Below, piece by piece: positions 44,494 to 54,869 of a stretch of 64,000 nt of DNA; the stretch's first letter is position 1, and every line of letters begins with the position of its first letter. The DNA comes from Prosopocoilus inquinatus (lineage: Eukaryota > Arthropoda > Insecta > Coleoptera > Lucanidae): contig CM069872.1 of assembly GCA_036172665.1 (NCBI GenBank), positions 38,736,101 through 38,800,100 on the forward strand. Reading direction: 5' to 3'. The notes beneath the pieces were generated by a model. That model had not been told where the DNA came from and did not search any database. It was given only the letters and a program-made list of their open reading frames with translations. Position numbers and translations under genes: made by a program.

Positions 44494-44943
44494 TCCGGTT
44501 TTCAGTTCATGGTTAATCAAGGTATTTCGGTTATGGTTTAAACTTATTAGATATTATAGTGATGGAAATACCGGGTGATCAACGGAATTCATAATTAGAG
44601 CAGACTGTGATTGATGCTATTTTATCTTGTGTGCTTGGATACACTGAGAAATAAATAAAAAAATGACAGTTGTCATATTTGAAGTTACGTACTTTGTACA
44701 ATCCTTATTATGTTATTTTATTTTGTATGGATGCTGATTTAAATCCTTTTTTATACCATTAGACAAATCCGTTTATTATCAATCATTGAAAAGAATAAAT
44801 GTCACAATTCTGACATTTCAAATTTTTTATTTCAAACTGCAAGCCTATGTTGCCAACTTTTTGGAAAATATTACAGCCTGCTCTAATTATAAATTCCATT
44901 GATAGCTTAGTATCTTGGTTAACCATGCACTGAAAAACTGGGT
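44494..44943. mobile_element. ~450-bp MITE with CCCAGTTTTTCAGT ends
   Basis: Left CCGGTTTTCAGTTCATGGTT mirrors right AACCATGCACTGAAAAACTG. The pairing resumes further in (ATCAACGGAATTCATAATTA against TAATTATAAATTCCATTGAT). No ORF. Confidence 0.68.
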
Positions 44944-46098
44944 CATAATCTGTTAAAAAAAATTTTCTATTTGTTCAATATTCGTTCGTCAGTTCTCTTT
45001 TTCCCCCAAAAATCTCATTGCTTCATTTTCTCACATTCTGACGATATTTCCATGGAATCTATTCGATTTCATCTTTTCTATATTCAATAATTCCATTTAT
45101 TTATTTATGTTATTCAATATCTTCTATCTTTTCCACCATGTAGGCTTCTTAGAATATTTTTATTTCTCTCATACACACATAAAAATGTTTGGGATTAATT
45201 GTAATCTGCCTAATCGGTGTTAAATGTGGAAAAAAAATTGCTTGAAAAATTGTTAATCTTTATCTAATTTGGCGTTATTGATATCTTTTCCCAACTAAAT
45301 TGTGTCTAAAAGTGAGTATTTACTCCAACAAGGATAAGCTCTACTCCTACTTTTGATTGGTAAACATTGTAACTCCAGGAAACACCGAAAAAGTGTTCCT
45401 TGGCGTCCGAAAAGTGTTAGAATTAACTCCAAATTTTTATCAGTGTACTGTTTCATTTATGAGCTAAATGGTCTACAAAATACGTTTTCATAATTTTGGC
45501 TTTAGAACTTTTAGAATGAATAGATGAAGTGTGCTATATCATCATTAATATTGAAATTAATTTTTTTATTGATTTTAAATTTACAAGAATTTGATTTTTC
45601 TTCTTATAGTCTTGATGGGCTTGTTACTTCTTTAGCATATTTATTCATTATTTCGCAGGCTAAATAAGTAGCAGATCTGTTGTAAATAAAGTTTATTATG
45701 TTAAAGTAAAGAATATAAAGCAAACTTATATTCAACTTTTTGAACCAAATGATTTTATCACTAAGCGGGTATTCTGCCAGTAGATTTTCAACCTTTTTAT
45801 ATGCTATGCATATTCCAACCTGTAATGATTTTTCTCTTTGCTTTTTAAATGCTAATCATTCGCGCCTGCTGAGCATTGATGTCTCCTATGGTATATTGCA
45901 TTCTGCTCGTATAAGTTAACTTCCTGGAGAATATTTTTAAACAGTCAGCGTTACTTCTGCCTTCAAATTTGGATTGTTGGCTTCAATTCGATTTCATTTG
46001 AGGGTCCTACTTCAGCAGCAACTGGTGAAGCACACGTATTCGCTATGCGCTAGCTTTGTCTAATAGCCATTTTACATTTATCAAAATTTGTGTAAAAT
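44944..46098. other. Intergenic stretch without recognised genes
   Basis: AT-rich; nothing recognised. Confidence 0.35.
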
Positions 46099-46395
46099 CG
46101 TTGAATTCCTGGCTTTCGGCTGGAACCGCGTCTCTCCTCGGATTTCTTCTACTGCCGACGTTTCATTCTCCATTGCAGAACAACGTCCTCGAGGCTTCTG
46201 CTGCTGGTTGTGGTGCTGCTGCTGCTGCTGGTGGTCTTGCTGCTGCTTCTTGTAAGTCGTTGAGACAAGAAGCAGCAGCAAGACCACCAGCAACAGCAGC
46301 CCTGAGGAAGTTCTTCTGCAATGGAGAACGAAACGTCGACAGTGCAAGAAAGTCGAGGAGAGACACCGTTCCAACCTAAAGCCAGGAATTCAACG
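46099..46395. mobile_element. 297-bp foldback element with CTG/CAG-rich arms and hammerhead-like motif
   Basis: CGTTGAATTCCTGGCTTTCG at the left is mirrored by AAAGCCAGGAATTCAACG at the right. The arms continue through GGAACCGCGTCTCTCCTCGG and a (CTG)n/(CAG)n tract around a short centre near 46258-46268. The right arm carries CTGAGGA, stem II GTTCTTC/GGAGAAC and GAAAC (46302-46334). Overlapping poly-Gln/poly-Leu ORFs are artefacts of the triplet tract. Single-arm relatives lie at 7055-7190 and 601-655. Confidence 0.78.
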
Positions 46396-47780
46396 ATGGA
46401 CGACGGCCGCGGCAGCCTTCAAGTTAAACTTTGTGTAACATCTTGTACAAAGTGAGAGAAACAGGCTACCATAGTTAACGTACATTGGTTGAATCCATAC
46501 TTCTTTGCACAAGAAATTATAACAAATTTTGATAGATGTAAAATAGAGAACAAACAATATGCAGCGTACATACACTGCCCCCTATCCCAAATTCGTATGC
46601 ATGAGCCGCTGCTGTCCTACTTCATTCCAAAAACCACTTACACCTCATCTAGTTAGTTAAGTCTATGAATTCTAGGTTGTACTCGTTGTTTACCATTATT
46701 TCAAAGACAGCGATGACGTGTCACCTATAGATCGGTTTTTCTTTGCGTGGTATTTTATAGTTTCCTATTTTTCTTTTTTATACTCGTTTATCTTCCTTTT
46801 AATATATTTGGAAAAATTCATGCGGGTTACATCATTTACCTTTGATTAAGGAATATATTAAAGAGCAACAAAGATAATTTTACTCTATCAGCAGCGAGCA
46901 CCTGCTATTGCACACATCGCGTCAATATTGCACGACGTTATATGATAAAAGAAGAAAGACACACACTTATTGCACGTACCAGTAATATGTGATACAACCT
47001 GTATATTAAATAATTAAATTGTGTCATATATTTGTTTTAATATGGTTGCATAGGTATTTTTATCCAAGATAATACTTAGTTTTGTTTGTGCAATCTTTAA
47101 CTTTTTACATTTCTATAACAGTATACCGTTTGAGCACATCAGCTAGGTTTGTCGCGTGGTAGCTTCTTGTGCGTTCGGGTCTAATGGGGAACGAAGGCAC
47201 ACCTGCACCATTGCGTAACAGCGTAATACATACTCTAAAAGACTCCTTTTCACACAATCTCGACCGACCTCTTGTGTACTCTCCTACCTGCCTCCCTTTC
47301 TTCATCTTATTAGCTCAGTGATCTAGTTTATTTTATTATTAATAATATTTGGAAATATCATTACCATTTCTTTCTTTAGTTTCTAGAAATTCATCTGTTA
47401 GTTTTTCGTTTTAGTTTCATACTTTTCTCTTAACATGTTGATATTTTTTTATTTTTACAGTTTTATTTTTAAGTTTTTAAGTTTGAATTCTATAAACGTT
47501 GTTTCAGTTACTAAATAATCTCTGTTTTAAATAATTTACCAAATGGCTTCCTAGATTTGTCTTCTTTTTCGTTACGAAACAAATTGAATCTAATACTATT
47601 TAATTCTCAGGTTTCAAATCTCTGATTTATTTTCATTTTTCTCTATCTACTTTATCTATATCTGCCTTATCTACTTTTTCCTATCTTCCTTAACTTTTTT
47701 GTCTTTATCTTCTTTCATAGAATACATTTACCTTCTTTATGTTTTGCGCACAGCACCATTTCTTATTTTGTAATTAGTGA
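46396..47780. other. Intergenic stretch without recognised genes
   Basis: No coding motif. Part of 46.9-47.78 kb may belong to the LINE 3' region that ends at 47930. Confidence 0.3.
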
Positions 47781-47930
47781 GTGTTAGGGGAAGAATTAAT
47801 TATTAATTTCTCTGACCTTGCACCATTTAAGCATGAATTGTACTGATTTTGGTTTTGTTATTTTTTTTCTTTTTTTCAATTTGTTTCATGCTTAATAAAA
47901 TTTTCATTATTATTATTATTATTATTATTT
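47781..47930 (+). mobile_element. 3' tail of a non-LTR element, (ATT)n-terminated
   Basis: TTTCATGCTTAATAAAATTTTC is followed by an ATT run (about 47908-47930). It shares TTCATGCTTAATAAA with the minus-strand tail at 31226-31400. Confidence 0.6.
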
Positions 47931-48678
47931 TAATTTTATTTAGCAACTGTTACTTGATGTATATACCCCAGTGTTGCCAATCAACTCAACCAAAAATTCC
48001 TTTTTCGGCATACAGTATTTCCCTACAATTTAAATAGGAAGTTAAAGTTAAAAAATATTATATAAAATTTAAATTTACTTTGTATGTTAATAATTATTTT
48101 TGAAATAATGTATGTTAATATTATTTTTTTAATATTTTTTATTTTAAAAATAATTACTAACATACATAAGTAAATTTATATGAGTATCATTTTTCTGCAA
48201 TTAACTGTTAAAACAAAAGAAAGAGAAATGTTAAAACAACCTAACCTTGCACTTTGATGCGCTTTGCCGCAATCAAATTTCGACGTCCTTATCTTATGGG
48301 GGCGTTTAATTATAATTAGAAAAATGAGAAAATAGGCCTGAAATAAAAGATTATCTTGATATTCAAAGTAAAAAGATAGTAGCGTTTTGGTTACATTTAT
48401 CAAAATTTGTTTGTAATTTTATTTTTCGACTTTTACGCGATCGTCTCTTATTTATGGATTATTGTTTTTAAGTTTGAAAGTCGTCCCTTTTTAATTTTTT
48501 TTGCAATCGTCATTTATTTCCATCTTCAAAAATTACTGTCGTTTTCTGATTCTTTCGTCATTGTCGTTTTGTTGTTTGAAAGATCATCGCGCAATAGTTT
48601 TGAATTAATACTTTGTTTTTCTTCTCTTTTTTTCTTTTCTCCTGAAATTATTTCTTTTCCTTTCGTAAACATTACGAC
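47931..48678. other. Low-complexity T-rich intergenic stretch
   Basis: T-rich sequence keeps one plus-strand frame open (48407-48730), but the product is a low-complexity Phe/Leu/Ser string with no family motif. A small palindrome lies near 48066-48177. Confidence 0.4.
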
Positions 48679-49050
48679 TAGCTTAAACAGCAACAACCTA
48701 CGATCGCTTTTTGACCCAACATTGCATTAGAATTGACAAATTGATGTCAGTTTGCTATGTAATAAGTTAACCCATGCAAGGCCATGCTTGCTGTCAAGGC
48801 ATAATGAAGTTTTAAAAAAAATTGTTGCAAATCGTTTTTAATTGCAGTGACTCCCTCGAGCAACCTCTGTACAGCTGTTTCAGCCCTATTTGGGGCTTCA
48901 TTAGCAGAAGCTTAGCTCGAGAGTTCCACTGCAAATCAAAACAACTTGACCAAGGATATTCGCAAATGCGATGTAATGAATAGCTTAAACAGCGACAAAC
49001 TACGATCACTTTTTGACACAACATTGCATTAGGATTGATAAATTGAAGCC
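48679..49050 (-). mobile_element. Retrozyme-like hammerhead repeat, decayed dimer (~302-bp period)
   Basis: TAGCTTAAACAGC-type unit starts occur at 48679 and 48981. The unit matches the 26.3-kb family: CAACATTGCATTAG, CCATGCAAGGCCATGCTTGC, the ribozyme region at 48857-48919 and the GATGTAATGAATAG end. Divergence from the 26-kb copies is substantial, so it is an older insertion. Confidence 0.78.
48857..48919 (-). ncRNA. Hammerhead ribozyme relic with mutated core
   Basis: Stem I (CGAGC/GCTCG and TTCTG/CAGAG), stem II (AGCCC/GGGCT), GAAAC and GTA are all kept. The core reads CTAATGA instead of CTGANGA. The lost G corresponds to invariant G5, so self-cleavage is not expected. Confidence 0.75.
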
Positions 49051-52000
49051 AGAAAAATAACGATTTGCAACAAAATTTTGTAAATATTATGATTGTCATT
49101 GCTTTTTTGTGGTTTCCCGTCGTGAAAGTTACAATCGTCATATTATGTCCTTTTCGTTCTGGAATTAATTAATCAAAAATTTTTTGCACTTCTTTCTGTT
49201 TCGCAAATAATTACACTCGTCATTTGTTTTCTCCTGCTTTCTGTTTTCAGAAATTTTCATTTTGTCAATAAGTATTATGATTTATTATAGTGATTTCTTT
49301 TATTGGCTTTTATTAAGTGCGAATTATTGTTAGCCTTGAATGTTCGTTATTATTATCTTTTTTTATTTTTAATTTTCTCGATTGTCAAAATCGTTTTTGT
49401 TACAATTTTTCAGAAATCAAACAATTACAATTTCTTTTGAAATTTTGATTTTTCCACTTACATCAAAAATATTCTTGTTTTTGTTTCTGATTGTTTACCA
49501 TTTTTCTGTCTTAATAAAAGAAGTTGAAAAATTCCCTAGATCTTAATGAGCTTTTGCAATTTTTACCTTTTCCCTTTTGTTTGAAATTATCCCAAGATTT
49601 AACGACTTTTTTCCTAAGTTAGCAACACTGATACACGCTCGCTTTTTTCCTGCATAAAATTCAACTTTTTTGCTAATATTTCTAAGTCTAAAAAAATGTA
49701 TCTGTAATTTTAATCCTCTGAATTCTAAAAGAAACACAGACAAAATAGCTTCTCTTTTTCACTTTTTTGCAATTTTCGTTATTAGTTTTGACAAAAAACG
49801 CAAACTAGATGAATTTTGGTCGGAATTAAAAAAAATTTATTGTATTTAATTTGTTCGTCGTTACAGACCTAACCTAATTAATTTAAAGTTTTGCTCCGGA
49901 AACAAACATGTATTAATTAAAATTTAACGAAAATGTACCTTTTCTTCTCGGTTGCAGTTCCAACGTTGGCATTACTACGCTACTACTATTCGCTTACTGT
50001 TGCGTCTGCCGTTGTTTTCATGTGAATGTTGCTTAATTTTTTGATTTATATTTATTTCAGTACATTTTATGTGTTACTATTTCCAAATGTAGAAAGTTAT
50101 TTTTGTTTAACCCCCAAAATAATTAAGTGAGCGTCAAGTAAGTATAAAATCTGGTGTCAGCCATTACCATATATTGATATTGTACTTTCTGTCATAAGTA
50201 AATTTGAATTCACATTCACGCAGTACAACCTATTATTCAAATGAAACGAAACTAATTAAACTTTTTTCGAGCGAGTGCGAAGTAAGGTTTATTAGTATTT
50301 TCGACAAACAGCGAACAAAAAAAAATGCCCACCTTCACGTTGACGCGTCCCTAATTTTTCATTTGGCTACACGCTAATAAAGACCCCAAAACTTTCATCC
50401 TAAAAAATTTTCAACTTTCATCCTAAAAAATTTTCAGTGCGGCTTACGCACTCCGGTTTTACGCAGAGAAACGTGAAGCGCGAGTGCTGAAAACGTTTTC
50501 ATGTGGCGGGGGAAATCCGTGCCGAGTTTAGTGCAAATAATATCTCGTGTCATATGCAGGGGGTAAAATAAAAATTGTCCGGGGAAGTTCATTAAAAGAA
50601 AAACTACTTTTCACAGCTTTACGTTTTGTTCGGTGCAATTTCGTTCGAATGAAAACTGAAGTGAATGCACTTCCTCTAAATATTGCTATGTGTTCCGTGG
50701 GCTGAGGCTTTAATAGTTTCACGCTTATTGCGTTTCAAATTAAAAAAATATAGAGTATTTGTGATGAATTTTTCGAGTGTTTGACAATACTGAGCTTAGT
50801 AGTTAATTTGCGAAAGTCTGGATTTTATTGTAGATCTGATTTCAAGAGGCAAGTTATTTCGGTAACTTAATTACATGGAGCACGATACGTTCGGAATTCT
50901 TCTATTATATCGATAATCCAATAAAATATTGTTGCTGCGTCAAAATCTTCACAGAGAAAATAACAATAATCAGATTAGTATTTTATCAGGTGGGAAATCA
51001 CAAATCACACTGATCCAATAAGACGTTCCGTATTCGTAAGATTTCACAAATCCCTAAATAAAGAACAGCTTCTCTGCGTTATAATGTAAAAAGCCGCTAA
51101 GCGAAGTCCGATTTTCTCATCAAAAAAAGCTTAGGCGAGTAAACTTTGATTTCACAGCGGCAATAAAAGATGGGACAAATCGATGTTGTTTAAGTTTCTG
51201 CCCCTAATATACATCACCTAGACGGTGTCAGGGAGGAAGATGAAGTTTAGACCGTTGATTGCAAGCACAAATTTCAGCTTAATTTATAAAACTGAGTTAC
51301 AAGAACGTGAACCATAAATAACAAACAGGAAGGGCCCTAGAATAATAGGGTACATTCGTTATGTTAAGATACTAAACTCACTTGGAGTTTCACGTGAGAT
51401 TGGTTTTCTCCATTTTGATCTGTTTGGGTAAGAATTGGGAGTTACATCAATAATTTATTTTTAAATATTTCCAATCTTTAAATGTTTGAGCAGCAAAATG
51501 TTGTAGTTTTCTTTTCTAAGTAAATGAATAAAGTAATGAAATTAAGATATGAACACGTATAGATATAATTTTTATAACTCTCATCTGTACAGACAACAAA
51601 GAATTAATTTCGTGCTTGTAACGTATCAAATTTAATCTCTCCCTTGGAAGTGTACAATTTTGTGCTTTGTAACAAAAAATAAAAAATGGAAAACAAAAAC
51701 AAACATTCGTGTGTGTACTTAATTTAGGAGAGTTGTATGAAATTTACGAAATGAATTAATAAAAAGCGTCGCTTTATGGCCCACAATTTAATAAATGACT
51801 GTCCGAGATGTAGTAGAAAATTAAATTCTATTTTTCGCATATTTCAGTTTAATAATAACACCACCTGAAGCTTGCTCACCTAGGTTCAACGCAAATATTT
51901 ATCCTCATCGTGGGAAATTCGCAGCGTGGTCTCACTTTATTATACAGAATTGAGTGTTAATAATTATCCATTATTTTTAGTGCTTGCGATCATGTATGTG

Positions 52001-52840
52001 AAGAGCAGTGATTCGACAGTATCGGAGATCCCTACACAAACACTTTAGTCGAGTAGAGTCTAGTTTTGAAGTGCCCTAGGAATGTACCAGGTGTACTTAG
52101 AATTTGGAACACCTGATGCAAATTGCCAGTAACATATTTAGAATATTGTTCACTGTTTAACTTCATGATCCTTAAATTAGAGATCTTTTTGGCGAACGGT
52201 ATTACGTCATTTCATATCTTTCACAAAATTGTTTACCAGCATGATTACATTTTTGTATATTCCATTCCAGTTAGCTAGTAGATATCAATTGATATCGAAA
52301 GAACGTGGATTAAATACGCGACTATGCAAAAGAAGAACGTAAACACAGATTGATTCAAGCAATCAGAGGCTTGCGTATCAAGTTTCTTTCGCCATTGTTA
52401 TCTCAGAATAAATAATACTTCAAGTCGGTGCGTTTTCCTCGGTAATCAGCAACAAAAGGAAATGCACAATAACATGTTGTGTGTTTGAAAGATTTTCATT
52501 ATTTGATAACTTTCTATGGTGGCTTCACTTTTGGACACTGATTGTAATGTAATTGCTTCGTTAGCACGCAAGAAATTTACAAAACCGAAACGAGGTTCAC
52601 TCTAGCGTTCACGTGTATTTGTTATTGGTAAATACATCATTAGGCGCAATAAAAGTCCTATTTTAAACTTTTTAATTTAAGTGCATTTACTTTTTTTCTA
52701 GTAAATCTAAGTAATAAAGGAACGGTTGCACTAGAAAGGTTTCTTTTTAAATAAAATTTAATACATTTTCAATATTAATTTGTGAATGTACCAGATTTAT
52801 TAGTTGCGTATAAGTTAACAAATATTATAATATTCATATT
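49051..52840. other. Intergenic stretch without recognised genes
   Basis: AT-rich. A GC-richer patch at about 50.43-50.53 kb has no open spliced model. Confidence 0.35.
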
Positions 52841-52869
52841 CACTTTTCTTGTGATTAAGAAGTAAAGAA

Positions 52870-52945
52870 GTCATATACTGAAGACGGCAACATAGCTGCC
52901 GAAATACGTATGTAGTATCAAAAAAGCACATTATGGTAGGAGATC
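52870..52945 (+). repeat. Hammerhead-like repeat fragment
   Basis: CTGAAGA (52878-52884), an extra C, stem GGCA/TGCC and GAAA (52901-52904) are followed by TACGTATGTAGTATC. It is a relative of the 30.4-kb and 26.2-kb motifs. Confidence 0.5.
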
Positions 52946-53062
52946 TAATTCAATTTTTATTGAAATATTATACTGCATCTGTATTTTTTGGTATAAATCT
53001 GCATTTGTCTTAATATGGAGTACATATGTTTTTTATATTTTGCACCCTACCTAGGTGCCTGT

Positions 53063-54869
53063 ATACAGGGAGATTCAGGCAACACATTCATTAGAAGTTT
53101 ACGGACTTCCTCTTTGAATTTCTATTTCATATTTTGAGGTTATAAGTTAGCGATAATGATCTATTAAAATATAATATTTCCAACTTTCGGACACATCCGT
53201 TTGTACCGGAAGTTGCTGTCAACTTTCTTATTTTAAATAGAATACCCCATTTTTTATTGCATTTCTGAAATCTTCATGAAATTCTAAAAAGATTTTATGT
53301 AACATGTGATACAAGAAAAATTAGCCGTTTCCATTTTTTAAAAAAAGTTCAAAATTGCAGTACCTTGTTTATGATGCTGCCATCTTTGTGTAACAAAAGC
53401 CATAATTTCAATTTTTGGCCTGTAGTAGGGTATGCTCATAAGCTTTCAGATCATACCTAATTTTACACAAAATCGTTTACGGGCTGGTTCAAAAGTAACT
53501 TCTGTTCGAACTGATTTCAACTGTCGTAAAGTCATGTTTTTTAAATAGAACACCCAGTACTTTTTTATACTATAAGAATCAGAATTAAATGTTCTTTCCA
53601 ACTGTATTCTATACCCTTCTGTTACCTTTCTCTTTCTATTCATGATTTTCTCTTTGACACATCATTTTTTTCACTTTTCAGTATTATTCCTGAATGGTGT
53701 GCTATGAAAATGTAACAAACTGTGGTTTTTTTAATTAATTTCTGACTGTAATTTCAATTTCATTTTAAAAACCGACAAATAATATTTAAATACACATCTA
53801 TCATCTGAATTTTTGTTTACATATGCCGCATGTATTAGAATTCTTGGTATGACTATTTACACATTTACAAGGAGAAATTTACACTTACAATACAACATTT
53901 TATGAAAGCTAATAAATAAATCAGAAATATTAAAAATAATACACAAATTGTTGGTCATAATATTGGCTCTAAGTTGTCCTCGGCTATTATTTATTAGTAA
54001 TAACTTTCTACTGTATCTAAGTAATATGGCATTTTCCTCGATATAACAATTTTTTTTATTAACTCCTTGAATTGTCGATTTTTTCATCATTAAATATCTT
54101 TAATATGTCTGTGTTTGATTATTCATTTTTTAGTTCTTCGTAGCGATTAAATTGTTTTTTTTTAATTCCTATTAGACCGATGATTTCAAAATTATAATTT
54201 CTCTAGTTTTCATAGCCCGCTATTTAAAAATAATACCGAAAAATGGAAAAAAATTACTTGTTAAAAAGAAATCATCGATAACGAGTGAACTATAAGAGAT
54301 AGGTATAGGGAATGCTAATACAGGACGAAAGAATATTTAATCCTGAGTGACATGGTATAAAAATATACTAGGCGTTCCATTTAAAAACATGACTTTTCGA
54401 CAGTTGAAGTTAGTTCGAATAGAAGTTACTTTTCAACCAGCCTGTAAGTAATCAAGTGCAAAACAGGACATGATCTGAAAGAATGTTACTGTAGCCTATT
54501 ACAGGCCAAAAATGGGCATTATGGTTTTTGTTGCACAAAGATGGCAGTATCATAACCAAGGTTCGCAAGTCTGAGTTATTTAAAAAAAATTAAAATATCT
54601 CGAACAGTTAATTTTTCTTGTATGACATGTAGCACAAAATATTTTTAGATTTTTATGAAGATTTCAAAAATGCATTAAAAATTGGGGTAATCCATTTAAA
54701 ATAAGAAAGTTGACAGCGACTTCCGGTATAAGCGGGAGTGTGCGAAATTTGAAAATATTATATTTTGATAGATCCATATCGTTAACTTATAACTACAAAA
54801 TATGAAACAGAAATTCAAAGGAAAAGTCCTAAAACTTTTACCGAAAGGGTTGCTTGAATCTCCCTGTAT
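53063..54869. mobile_element. ~1.8-kb element with ~510-bp long inverted repeats
   Basis: The left arm (about 53063-53571) is mirrored with moderate divergence by 54354-54869. Both outer ends read ATACAGGGAGATTCARGCAAC, and shared internal words include AAGTTGCTGTCAACTTTCTT-like, GCCATCTTTGTG.AACAAAA and AAAGTAACTTCTRTTCGAAC. The 780-bp centre has no coding motif. The layout resembles a non-autonomous element with long terminal inverted repeats, or two LINE/PLE pieces tail-to-tail. Confidence 0.75.

Noticed and set aside
46056..46379. Overlapping ORFs rich in Leu, Gln or Ala in several frames
   Set aside because: They arise from the CTG/CAG tract and the palindrome of the foldback element. 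The same sequence is open on both strands, and no family motif is present.
48407..48730. 107-codon plus-strand ORF
   Set aside because: It is a low-complexity product of T-rich DNA and runs into the hammerhead repeat. No motif seen.
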